Of a stretch of 64,000 bases of DNA, positions 42,484 through 52,924 are shown in pieces. The translations under genes and the position numbers were made by a program. The notes beneath the pieces were generated by a model. The model saw only the letters and a program-made list of their open reading frames with translations, was not told the origin of the DNA and ran no database searches. The DNA comes from Ceratopteris richardii (taxonomy: Eukaryota > Streptophyta > Polypodiopsida > Polypodiales > Pteridaceae): positions 90,507,554-90,571,553 of the forward strand of contig CM035432.1 in the NCBI GenBank assembly GCA_020310875.1, read 5' to 3'. Every line of letters begins with the position of its first letter. Position 1 is the first letter of the stretch.

Positions 42484-42948
42484 GTGTCCCTGCTAGCAGA
42501 TGATATTATTGATGCCTTATCTGGTAGATGTCAAGCACCAGGCATGAACATGGCATCCACAACTCTTGTTTCACCTTACCATGGTAGAAGGGAAGAGCTT
42601 GAAGGTCCACAACTTGAGCGATGCTTAACTACTGTATGTATGAGAGCATCCAAGGAGATATCTGCAAAGGGTAGTTTTGGTACATTGCAAATCCTTGTAT
42701 GTATACTGGATGAGAAGACTCCTGCTTATGGTGAGCTAACAAGAATATGTGAAACTAAGCTTGGTGTAGTTACCCAATGTCATTTCTCAAGGAATATAAA
42801 GAAATTCAATTCTCAGTACTTGGCAAATGTTGCTTTGAAGAGAGCAAACAGGACTAGGCACTCAAATAATTTCATCAGTGGATCCTCAACACAGACATTC
42901 ATCAAGAATGCCCATCACAAATGCCGAAAGCACAACACGAAGAGATAA
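42484..42948 (+). pseudogene. ARGONAUTE MID-domain fragment captured in E2, open for 154 codons
   Basis: The frame is open for 154 codons and starts at GTG, so its N-terminus is not a natural start. It contains CQAPGMNM, a 35-residue variable stretch, LQILVCI, then YGELTRICETKLGVVTQC, NIKKFNSQYLANVALK and a diverged C-terminus. This is the order of the plant ARGONAUTE MID domain into the start of PIWI. The QC and later Gln/Lys positions fall where MID residues bind the small-RNA 5' phosphate. R-I-C-E-T fits the AGO1/5/10 and AGO2/3/7 groups better than AGO4/6/9 (inference). Only about 115 of an expected 900 to 1,100 residues are recognisable. It is in sense orientation between pol and the 3' LTR. 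Confidence 0.8.
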
Positions 42949-43473
42949 ACATTGATCGATGCTTCACCATGGTAAGTATCTTTTACCTTGGCAACACCAT
43001 AACCATGATAGATTAGGAAACCTCTTCGTCGGCATACCCTTGAGCACTTAGCTCAAGACCCCAATTTTTGCACCATACTTCTTCCAATGCATTTTCCAAG
43101 TAAGCATGTATAGGGCTACATTACAAGGCCATGCACAAGGCACATATTTTCCAACCCATGCATGAACACACTTACCCATCATTCATTATGGGTTATGAGT
43201 ACTTGGCGTGACTACTATGAACATCATCTTAAGAAGATCTAGAGGCCATCAATGGAGACTCACAATGACACAATCATGCTGGAGTCCAAGGAAGAAGCAC
43301 ATACCAAAGGACTATGACGTACAAAGGCTCGCAGTGACAAATGAAGAACCGGACAACCAAACCTCCCACATTTGGAAGATAGACAGCTCTGGTTCCTACC
43401 GAATGGACACTACCTCTCACAACACTACCTAGAACAACCATTACAACAAAGGTCTGTCAGGGACAACAGACTT
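42949..43473 (+). other. E2 3' untranslated region
   Basis: A consensus splice donor, ATG followed by GTAAGT, lies at 42969..42977, just after the ARGONAUTE-like frame. The rest matches the E1 3' region and has no supported coding feature. Confidence 0.5.
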
Positions 43474-43486
43474 GAGAGGGGGGGAG
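43474..43486 (+). other. E2 polypurine tract
   Basis: GAGAGGGGGGGAG lies directly before the 3' LTR, preceded by GGGACAACAGAC, the shared pre-PPT motif. Confidence 0.9.
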
Positions 43487-44237
43487 TGTTGAAGCTGAAG
43501 GTCAAGGACAAAGCACAGGAGCACATCAAAGAGGTGGACACACAAGAAGAAGGAGCAAGTAGGGAGCTCCAAGAAGTACATGTCAACTTTTCATAAGAAT
43601 CCCCTACAAAAACAGTGATTTTCATCACTAAAAACTATTGTGAAGCTGAAGGTCAAGGACAAAGCACAGGAGCACATCAAAGAGGTGGACACACAAGAAG
43701 AAGGAGCAAGTAGGGAGCTCCAAGAAGTACATGTCAACTTTTCATAAGAATCCCCTACAAAAACAGTGATTTTCATCACTAAAAATCATTGTAAATACCA
43801 TTTTCTATTTTTGTAACTCCATTTTGTTCAAGTCGAGGAGTCCTTGAGCTTGGGGGGTTTTAGAAGTATCATCCTACCAATTTTCATAATTTTTAGACTT
43901 TGTTTGAGCCCTCAAATAAGCCCTAGAACCTAATTTTTAACTAGGCCGGACACTAGGTTCGGACAGGGCCAAAACTACTCAAAAAACTATAAAAAGAGCT
44001 AGAGAGCTCATTTTTGGGGTTGGCTTGTTAGAGAATAGAGCTTTTGTAAGAGAGTTCCTTGGCAATTGAAAGCTTTCCATTGTTCCTCTCTTTGATCTTA
44101 CCTTGTGTGCGTGTGTGTGCATGTTTGTGTGCTTTCACTCACGCACTTATGCCTTCCCTTGCTCATGGTCTTCATACCGGTCCTCACATCTCCGTGGATC
44201 GACAAGTAAAGGAGGTGGTGCTTATGCTTGAGCTACA
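43487..44237 (+). repeat. E2 3' LTR
   Basis: 751 bp, with the same 151-bp internal duplication (units at 43491 and 43642). It is shorter than the 5' LTR because of a contraction in the TG microsatellite. It is followed by CATGG. Confidence 0.93.
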
Positions 44238-44481
44238 CATGGCACATGCATGAGTCATACATACATAGATACATAAATAGGCATGAACATTGAACAATAG
44301 GAACCTTTGAATCTCATCATTTCAGATATTAAAAAAAATAAAAAAACAAAAATAGGTAAATATTGAAGTCCTTGATATATTCAAAACCTGTCAAAACAAT
44401 AAGAAACATTAGTATAAATTATACTTCACCATAATATTCAAAAAGAAATTAGATAAAAAAGTTACCTTTTTATAATCAGTA

Positions 44482-47033
44482 TCAGTCGATTTGAAAAATA
44501 TTAGAAGGTTCAACATCCTCCATGTGTTTCTTCTCGCCTGATACTACACATTCACTTCTTTGTTGACATTGACTTTTCCATATGGCATAAGCTTCTTCAA
44601 AAGGGAAAGTTTCAAGGTCACTCTTAGAAACAAACAATCTAAGACATGTATCCAAGTTTTTATTCAATATATTTCTCGTTGCATTTCTTATGAAAGTTAA
44701 GCTACTCCATAGATGTTCATCTTCAACGGATCCAAGGATCATTGTTAGACACAAATTTGCTACTTTAAAATACTCCGACATAGATTCCTTCAAGAGTGGA
44801 GCTATATCGGTCTTTTTCCATAGCTTTGTCATTGCACGTGGATTTGAAGGATCTTTGACGAAGTCAAATTGCTCCCACATCGTTTGTCCAAATATCCCAG
44901 ATTGTTTTTTTAAAAGATTTGGATTTATAATTCCTTCTAGAATCCTATCTCCTAAATATGCATTCTTTCCAAAATGATCGGATAATACTTGGACCTTGCT
45001 TTTAAAGTCATTTGTTAGTAAGCTCTTGTCTTTTGCATGATTCCAATATAAAGGATGAACTATGGCCATTGCTTCTAAGAGCTCATCTCGAGGAAATCTC
45101 TCTCTGATCTCATAAGTAAATTTATTACATATGGATCTTAACCCTTGTTTTACACTATCCACTAGGATAGAAAAGAATGTTTGATTAACTTTTTTCCTGA
45201 TGCATACTCCTTGACTTTTTCGTGATACATAAAGAGGAATTTGCTTATCTTTCACAAATATGCACAACCAATCTTTCTTATTGTATTGCAAAAAACTATC
45301 TTCTACACCAACTTATAGCAACAATTCCCACTCGATAAATTCTTGCGAATCAAAACTTGATGTCTCATACTACAAAGTTTCTAAGCGCATACAAGTCATT
45401 TTTCTTGCTACTACATATTCCATTACATAAATATCTCTTGAATGATAAACTTTTATCAAATTATTCATTTCTCTTAACAATGGTAACATTCCTCCAAGAT
45501 AGAGAAGAGTTTCCACATCACTTAGCATTTGTAACAAAGTATGAGATTTTCCTTTTTGTATTCCTGTACTTAAAGACATAATATTGACCACACGGATGAC
45601 TGATTATATTCTTCAAAAAGACGTTCTACAGGTCCAATAAGTGAAATCCATTTGGTGTCAATATTTTTTTTTCAATTTCTTCCCTTACTTATCCCATCAG
45701 AGAAGCATTTAAACTCTTTAATATGCTTAGGACTTTTTGAAAAGAAAGCATATGCCTGGTGTACAAGAGCTTCAACTTTTTGTACAAAAACAAATTCTGA
45801 CACAATTTTAAATGCCAGATTTGTATGATGAGACATACAATGTATACCTAAAGCATATGGTGTATAGTTTTGTTGTAATTGAACACACAATCCATTTCTA
45901 AGCCCATGCATAACTGAGCATCCATCAACACCAATGCATAGTATCTTTTGACTAATATCACTAATTGACATCCCTCCAATATTTGAAATGGAATCTAAAA
46001 CAAGTTGCACAAACAAATTAGAAGTTGCACTTCCCTTTAGTTGAAAAGCATCAATAAATTTGGTTTTTCTTGCATAATTCTCCACAATATATGCATGGAT
46101 ACATACCCAAGAAGTGCAATCCCTTGTTGTAACTTCGTCAAGGGAAATAGAAATAAAAGTAGCATTCAATAAACTTTTTTTCAAGTTAGATTTGATTACC
46201 TCTCCCATTGCTTTTGCAAATTCCCATCGTGAAGATTCTGTCCAATATTGTGTCGAAAAACTTTGAGTTCGTAATCCAATGAAATTCAATGGAACTCTCC
46301 ACTTAGGATACTCAGACATTGGTTTTTCGATGGACAACATATGTAGCACAATTGAAAATTGCATTAATATGGCTTCATTATCTGATTTGAGCTTTCTCTC
46401 AAAAAGATGCATAAAGGATCTTTTATTCTCATTACTTTTCTCCAAAAGCAATAAATGAGAATTATAGGCATCTACATTCTATAGATGCCTACATTCATCT
46501 TTTGTTTTCCATCTAACGATGTTTTCCATTTTCCCTTCTACTCCTACTTTCTCATACATTTTACCCACATGTTTTTCAATGGTATCTAATTTCAATTGTA
46601 ACTTGACTTGATTACCTAATTTCCAACTACATGGTATACAAGTGGAAAATTTTGGTTCTTGTTCACCCTCAATTATCAAAGGCTCAATAAAAGGAAACTT
46701 TGTTATCCAATCTATTTTAAAAGTCCTTCCTATATCCCATTGACCCTTCCCTCTCTTCATATGTTTAGACAAAGAAGTGTCATTTGAGGTTTTCGACTTT
46801 GACACAGAGATGTTAGAGCATGCAATCGCGGGTAAAGTTATAGGCTCAAGGAATGAGCTTGCTACACATGAAGAGCGCATCACATTCGAGCCTCCAATCC
46901 CTCCTTTAAGTGAATGAAAATCAGAAATGGATTTTCTCTTAGGTCTCGAATCCATTACAACCTTTCCTTTTGCCTTTGATTGCATCTTAGTAGTTCCTGG
47001 ATATATAGAAGACATACACATGAACACACCCAT
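44482..47033 (-). pseudogene. hAT-superfamily transposase gene relic
   Basis: Three main minus-strand pieces lie in order. 46479..47033 (184 aa) has a BED/TTF-like N-terminal zinc module (WITKFPFIEP ... CIPC ... DTIEKHVGK). 45672..46451 (259 aa) carries hAT-like core strings, ISISLDEVTTRDCTSW and CIGVDGCSVMHGLRNGLCV, then HCMSHHTNLAFK. 44482..45291 (269 aa) ends in a C-terminal dimerisation-like block (LGSVEDEHLWSSLTFIRNATR). The first two share a frame and are split by one in-frame stop. A frameshift and two more stops lie between 45672 and 45291. I found no terminal inverted repeats or 8-bp duplication. DUF4371/ZNF862-like hAT relatives are the nearest family I recognise. Confidence 0.75.
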
Positions 47034-47494
47034 GAGAGAAGCATTTGAAATCTTCCAACACTAATTATGTCTTTCTATAGATCCATTTTTATATATACAT
47101 ACAAACCCTAACTCTACTATACATGACCTAGACCTACCACATATATATAATTATTAAACCTATACACATGCCCTACGCCTACCACATATATACAGTATAT
47201 ACAGATTATATATACTATATATTTAGAGAGAGAGAGACTACTTGAACGGAGTTGAGTACATACTTGATGGATGATTATTCCCATAAAAAACACTGACGAC
47301 ATATTGAGAGGATGGCTAACTCCCAGCCATTTGAAGCAAGATGATAACGATTGCCACAACAACTGCAAGCTACACTCAAAAAGATAAAACTCACTTGATC
47401 GAGTATTGTGGGTCCCCCTCCCCCACTCTCCCTCCCCCCACGACAACACCATGGCTGCCTTTGTTCGCTATTGTGGAAATTAAGCAGACACAAA
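47034..47494. other. Spacer between hAT relic and 2.9-kb LTR element
   Basis: AT-rich sequence with a twofold repeat of CCTACCACATATATA (47134 and 47178) and a GA run near 47225. It ends in ACAAA, the target duplication of the next element. No gene is supported. Confidence 0.5.
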
Positions 47495-47816
47495 TGTTGA
47501 AATGAAAGAAGCTACTCCTACTCTACAATTAATCACAAAATAAAGTAACTATGGAGGAAGGAACAAAAGATATGAAAACATGATGAATAGATTAAAATGG
47601 AAATGAACTTACAAAGATTGCTCTATGAGCATGGAGACTCCATGAGGAGTGGAAGCACACTCTTGGCAATGAGCTAGAGTGGAATAACTTCTGTGGAGTG
47701 AAGGAGAGGCCTTGCTTATATGGAGTTTGGGTGAATTCCCTTGCATGTGGGATAAATGTGCTTACATGAGAATGAAAGTAAGTTGGGACAAAAGGGTGGA
47801 GATGGAACTCTCAACA
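47495..47816 (-). repeat. 3' LTR of the 2.9-kb element
   Basis: Minus-strand LTR beginning TGTTGAGAGTTCC and ending CATTTCAACA. The polypurine tract is at 47817..47827. Confidence 0.9.
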
Positions 47817-47855
47817 CCCCCCCTCCATGTGATGACCCTTTTGTTTTTAATATGG

Positions 47856-48069
47856 GGACTAGTGACATATGGGATCACTTAGTCCATTTAGTTTTTAGGA
47901 TCTAAGGACATATGGGATCCTTAGACATAACTTGGACATATGGGATCCAAGTTTGGGACATATGGCATCCCTAGGATCTTGGGAAATATGGGATCCCAAG
48001 ACATATACTTGGACATTTGGGATCCAAGTGGTTTTTTTAATGGGATCTAGGGACATATGGGATCCCTAG
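47856..48069 (-). repeat. Seven tandem hairpins with constant loop and covarying stems
   Basis: On the plus strand, a 9-base loop CATATGGGA (or a one-base variant) is flanked by inverted arms that change together. The arms are GGACTAGTGA/TCAC-T-TAGTCC (47856..47885), CTAAGGA/TCCTTAG (47902..47924), CTTGGA/TCCAAG (47931..47951), GGGA/TCCC (47955..47971), CTTGGGA/TCCCAAG (47978..48000), CTTGGA/TCCAAG (48008..48028) and CTAGGGA/TCCCTAG (48047..48069). Such covariation points to a kept DNA or RNA structure. It lies next to the polypurine tract. Confidence 0.85.
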
Positions 48070-50039
48070 ACATTACAAGGGTTTACATCATGGGGTATGT
48101 AGTGCTTATGGAACCATTTGCCATCACCTTTTGCTTTGTGTTCTTTGTTGATTTCTTTTGGATCCATCGATGGGATCTTTCGTAAGGCCTTCTTCCTTCT
48201 TGCGGACTCCTTGTTGTTGATTTTGAGTTTCCCTTTGATGTTGTTAATGTAGCCTCCACTTGGTGTTTTTGTTGTTGGTGTAGCCTTTGTGTTGTAGATG
48301 CATTTTTCTTCTTGTGGACTTTGAGTAGCATGTGTTCAAACCATAGGGAAGGTCTTACTCTTTTAAAGAGCAATGTCTAGTCCCTTTACATGGGGCTTGA
48401 GATGTGTGCCATTACATAAGGGTTGAGTAAATATGAGGAGGCCTTAACCACTTAAGAAATAAATAGTGTATGATACATATGACATGTTTCTTCACTTTAT
48501 CTTTCATATTATTGGAAGTGATGATGTGCGTTCGACCATACACATGAAAAAACGTGATCACATTGTGTAAATTCATGTCGCCTTCTAATTTTTGGCACGA
48601 TCCTTGGCATGTGAATTATCACGGAGACATCCTGGAAATAGGGCATGCAAACTGGCTGACATCATGGCTTACAAAATACCGCATTACAATGGTGCCGCTT
48701 CTTTTGCTAACTTTTAGCGTGGAACACGTCCACATTCATAACTTCTCATCCAGAGTTTGCAGGCGAAAAGGGTGGATTCTTCCCCTCAATGAAATAGTGA
48801 GGACTGTCTCTTTGCGCTATCCAGATTTGGCACAGCCATTCATGTGCAATGAATCAGGATGATTCTCCACCCACTAACGGTATCATCACCTAGTAGCGAC
48901 GCCACACAAGAAGTCGCTCGTGGAAGTAGAGATACCAACGATGGAAGGAGAAGGAGAGCCAGGACGCGTGCGCTTGCAACAGCATGGTGAAATCCCATCT
49001 GATAAGCGGAGCTACAGTTTGCGCCATGAATGTTGGCTTGTTGCATAAAGGAGCGGGGATCATTGATGGGGAGTGCCATCATCAGACCATAAGCCCTGTA
49101 ATACCCAGCGCCACCATCGACAACCACTTCCGCAATGATTACAACTGCAAGCTTGATCGGAGAGCACCAGTTTTGAATCCCACATCCTCAAATGTGTTGC
49201 ACGACTCCTTAGTTTCTGAATTAACTTTCAGATCTTAGGCACCTGATTCTACATCACAAATCCTAGACTGAGGCTTTTAGTGATGGTTGTACGCCTACCT
49301 CAAGCCATCAGTGATAAATCTTTGTTGTTTTCCTTTATCTCTACAAGCATGTCTTGATCTTTCTCTGGCTTGAACTTCCCTTTTATCTCTTGCATGAGGA
49401 TGTTACCAGCAGTCTCATTACTCACACTTTGCACATTTTAACCTATAGTGGAGAGGAAGTGCATTCTGTGTTGAGCCTACTCAGCCATCGAACAGCATGA
49501 AGATCATTGGCACAAAGCACCAGTTGTAGTTGTGTTGAGCTAAAAGTCGGTGATGAGCTTCTCGGGCACAATCAAAAGGATGTGCCTATGCAGAGATGGC
49601 AACACCTCAGACGAGTATGTGGTCCACAACTCCCATGTCCATGATCATCGGTGACTGTGGAGCTATAATGGCAAATGTAGAATATACTACATGGGCTAAA
49701 CACTTTTGTGACTGATAATATTAATAAAACAACGCTAAAACGGTGAGTATTACTGATTAATAGTGCTCATAAGCACTTGTTATTATGATGACGGAGACAA
49801 AACATAAAGGACTATGATTAACTAAATAATAGTGCAATGTTGAACAACAACATGAGTGAGAATAATTATCAAGTTTAAGATAACAAAAAGAAATTGTGAC
49901 AAGAAAAAAATAGATTAGTGCTTAGAAGCACTCTTATTGAAGAAATTATGGGAGGGAGGGAGGGATTAAGAAAAAAAAATACATGCTAATGATGAAGATA
50001 ACACAACACATAACTCAAAAAAGAAAAAATAGTTAACGT
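48070..50039. other. Interior of the 2.9-kb element, no gag or pol
   Basis: Contains small open frames (minus 48083..48373; plus 48554..48862 and 48984..49238) that I do not recognise. The 102-codon frame at 48554 is the longest. It may include captured host sequence, but I see no supporting motif. The remainder is AT-rich. Confidence 0.4.
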
Positions 50040-50053
50040 ATGCTTTCATACCA
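50040..50053 (-). other. Diverged primer binding site of the 2.9-kb element
   Basis: The minus strand reads TGGTATGAAAGCAT directly after the 5' LTR, resembling TGGTATCAGAGC used by plant Copia elements (tRNA-iMet). Confidence 0.65.
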
Positions 50054-50376
50054 TGTTGAAATGAAAGAAGCTACTCCTACTCTACAATTAATCACAAAAT
50101 AAATTAACTATGGAGGAAGGAACAAAAGATATGAAAACATGATGAATAGATTAAAATGGAAATGAACTTACAAAGAATACTCTATGAGCATGGAGACTCC
50201 ATGAGGAGTGGAAGCACACTCTTGGCAATGAGCTAGAGTGGAATGACTTCTGTGGAGTGAAGGAGAGGCCTTGCTTATATGGAGTTTGGGTGAATTCCCT
50301 TGCATGTGGGATAAATGTGCTTACATGAGAATGAAAGTAAGTTGGGACAAAAGGGTGGAGCATGGAACTCTCAACA
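50054..50376 (-). repeat. 5' LTR of the 2.9-kb element
   Basis: Second LTR copy, followed on the plus strand by ACAAA and then by a (ATGT)n microsatellite. Confidence 0.9.
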
Positions 50377-50383
50377 ACAAAGG

Positions 50384-50592
50384 CATGTATGTATGTATGT
50401 ATGTATGTATGTATGTATGTATGTATGTATGTATGTATGTATGTATGTATGTATGCATGTATGCATGCATGCATGGATGTGTGTATGTATGTATGTATGT
50501 ATGTGTGTGTGTTGTGTGTGTGTGTATGTATGTATGTATGTATGTATGTATGTATGTATGTATGTATGTATGTATGTATGTGTCTGTCTGTC
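50384..50592. repeat. (ATGT)n microsatellite
   Basis: Two long runs of GTAT/ATGT tetranucleotides separated by an ATGC- and TGTG-variant block. The Cys-Met-Tyr-Val repeat frames across it are artefacts. Confidence 0.95.
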
Positions 50593-51419
50593 ATAGTGGT
50601 TAGGTGTGTTCGGTTCTGAATACCCATATAATCAAGAGAGATAGGGGTATGTCTTGAATGCAGTGGGGAAGAATGCTTGGGTTCAAGTCTCACTCATTGG
50701 ACATTTCAATTTTCTTGGCGAAGAATGCTTGGGTTCAAGTAGACATAGACATCATTATAATTGTGGAGAAAAGTTGTATGATGCCAAGATTTGGCATATT
50801 GTATGACCTCAAGTATCACAAAATACTATAATGCATACGAGTTGGATTAAATCTGCATGCAATTTACAAGAGTACAAAGCCTCATATGTACATTGAATAC
50901 TCTCATTCATATCTCTATGCACATGATCTAAGAACACACCTTCATTGGGTCGAACATGAATCAAAGATTAAACTGGTCATTATATTGGGGGGGAAAAAGC
51001 TTGTGCACACATTCATGTACTAATGGACCCACTTCATAAGGATGTCATTACAAGTGATGATAATTTGATTGACAATATTACTGATAATGAATCTCTGCAC
51101 CTTTATGCTTCAAAATACCTTCAGATCAATTCATGAACCAGAAAGAGTAGAGAGACTTGAAACGCAACACATGAAATAGACAAAAATTGAGTACTATGCG
51201 ACACGTTGTGCTCAAAGAGTAGCTTCACAAAATAAGCATCAACATTTGAAAACTGTGATTGAACCTGATTCAGTGATGATCAAACCCCATAATAAGGGAA
51301 AAAAAAGGTAGGTATTCATTCTTCCTTGCCCTTAGCACCTGAGACGTATTTCTTAGGGTAAAAATTGATGAACAAAACCAGCAATGAAATCAGGTAATAG
51401 AAGAGTATTTGCAATACCA

Positions 51420-51420
<1 letters not shown>
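50593..51420. other. Unassigned sequence
   Basis: About 830 bp with no supported gene. GAAGAATGCTTGGGTTCAAGT appears twice (near 50668 and 50720) as a short local duplication. Confidence 0.4.

Positions 51421-51422
<2 letters not shown>

Positions 51423-51480
<58 letters not shown>
51423..51480. repeat. (CT)n microsatellite
   Basis: A nearly pure CT run of about 58 bp; a shorter CT run recurs near 51653..51669. Confidence 0.95.
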
Positions 51481-51483
<3 letters not shown>

Positions 51484-51913
51484 ACTCACGTTCGTACTGA
51501 TACTTGAGCTTTTTTATGCGAGTAGCCGGGTGCTGAATCAACACTCTAAGTGCACTCACGCCAAAGACAACATCATACACGAACATCATCGTCGACACGA
51601 ACGTCATACAGATGTTCCATGGCAGCCATATGAAGAAGTATCTAATAGGAAGCTCTCTCTCTCTCTCTCGTACTTGTAGCCACGAGCGCCAGCAGATGAC
51701 GTCGACAGTGGAGTCTGGACACACAATGTTCTGGTGAAACTCAAGACTGACGAGATCTTGCACGTATAGCACAAAAGGCAAAAGTTCTAAAAGTTAGAAC
51801 TAGGGTTTGTTGAAAATAGGGCTATTTTTAAAAGTTTCCAAGTCACTAAATATAGCAAGAATTCAACGATTTCTCTAAATATTTGCCATTGGGCTAATAT
51901 TTGCCCCTAATTA

Positions 51914-52575
51914 TTTCATTGGATATGATACTGATTCTAAGGGTGATATGATACCAAAGGGTCGGACGATATGATACTAAAATAGAACCGATACGATACT
52001 GAGTTGGTGATACGACACCAACCTGCCATGCGATACGATACCACTTGGTCGACGATATGATACCGTGACCGGGATGATATGATATCGGGTGTACCGCGAT
52101 ACGATACCACCCGACAATCGTGATCGCGATACTAGCACTTGACAATACAGTACCAGAATGGTATCGCGATACCTCAAGTGGGTATGCAATGATACAATAC
52201 CAGGCGAGTATTGCGATACTAGGGAATTTTGGTATCACGATACCAAAACTCAACCGATCCTGATACTTCAGCCAAATTTGCTCCAAACTCAAAAAATTTT
52301 GTGCAAGGATGGTATATTTCTCTCCCCTCTTCACTTTTAACCCTCTTATCACTCACAAAATTTCAAAAAACTCTCTGTCCTTTCCCACGATACCGAAAAT
52401 GACTCTAATCACATGTGAGTGTGTTTCTGAAGTAATTTTGATATCAAAAACTTGTTGTAGCTTACCTTTAAGGATGCCTCAACCAAACTTTGTGCTCTCA
52501 ATGTCACTCTTTAGCTTGCTAGGCATGATACCACACTGACGATACCGATTGCTGCTATGCTCATGATACCTATTC
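51914..52575 (-). repeat. X leader array of GATAC repeats and GGTATCGCGATACC palindromes
   Basis: Dense GATAC, GATACGATACC and TATCGCGATA motifs, including a perfect palindrome GGTATCGCGATACC (52160..52173) and GGTATCACGATACC near 52230. After a gap the motif returns near 52525..52575, where CATGATACCACACTGACGAT resembles the E0 array. The core ATCGCGAT is the same as in the E1 and E2 leader arrays. Confidence 0.8.
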
Positions 52576-52900
52576 TCACAATGACCAACTAAACTGATTT
52601 TTTTGGTTTTTATAGCTTTGAGGTGCCTAAGACCTAAACTGAGCTAATTTTGACAATGTTTCGAGATTTTTTTCTTGGTGTAATCTACTTCTTCCTACTC
52701 TACTCCTCTCTTTCCTAACCCTAACTCTTCCATTACTTCCTCACTCCTAACCCTAAACCTAAAAACTCATTACACACACCTCAAGAGTGTGAAGTAACAA
52801 GTGTTGAAGTGCTTAACTACTTGCCACTGAATGAATTCACCTATACGATTCCTTCACTCCAAAACTATGACCATCACGAAGGCACCTTGGTTAGGTTTCT

Positions 52901-52918
52901 TCCCCGCCAAGGGTGCCA
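52901..52918 (-). other. Diverged tRNA-Asp-type primer site of X
   Basis: The minus strand reads TGGCACCCTTGGCGGGGA, differing at three positions from the plant tRNA-Asp site TGGCGCCGTTGCCGGGGA. It is preceded by TTTT, as in E1. This assigns the LTR family at 52925..53796 to Ty3/Gypsy. Confidence 0.65.
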
Positions 52919-52924
52919 AAAACA

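Larger units (their letters stand above)
37738..44237 (+). mobile_element. E2: reduced, non-autonomous Ty3/Gypsy element related to E1
   Basis: LTRs of 761 and 751 bp flank a 5-kb interior, with a perfect CATGG target duplication (37733..37737 and 44238..44242). Parts present are the tRNA-Asp primer site, leader palindrome array, integrase C-terminal end, PR2, W-V-P-K tail, ARGONAUTE-like fragment and polypurine tract. Gag, PR1, RT and most of integrase are absent, so it would depend on a relative such as E1. By eye its LTRs differ at about 28 sites (near 3.7%), an order of magnitude more than E1. Confidence 0.93.
47495..50376 (-). mobile_element. Non-autonomous LTR retrotransposon without gag or pol
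   Basis: Direct repeats at 47495..47816 and 50054..50376 (322 and 323 bp) have TG...CA ends and a perfect ACAAA target duplication (47490..47494 and 50377..50381). Orientation is minus. TGGTATGAAAGC, a diverged tRNA-iMet primer site, reads leftward from 50053, and a purine tract (minus GGAGGGGGG) sits against 47816. The 2.2-kb interior has no gag or pol. By eye the LTRs differ at about 4 substitutions and 1 indel. Its size puts it between TRIM and LARD classes. The primer site suggests mobilisation by a Copia element (inference). Confidence 0.9.

Noticed and set aside
42484-42948. Intact host ARGONAUTE gene
   Set aside because: Only part of the MID region is present, it starts without a natural ATG, and it lies inside an LTR element with a second copy at the same place in E1.
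48984-49238. dUTPase-like motif in the gag-less element
   Set aside because: A GAGIIDGE string resembles a dUTPase motif, but no other dUTPase motif is present.
50151-50693. Frames of Cys-Met-Tyr-Val or Thr-Tyr-Ile-His repeats
   Set aside because: They are translations of an ATGT microsatellite.
51479-51781. Hydrophobic 100-codon minus-strand frame
   Set aside because: It has no recognisable domain, overlaps CT repeats and has no support from copies elsewhere in the window.
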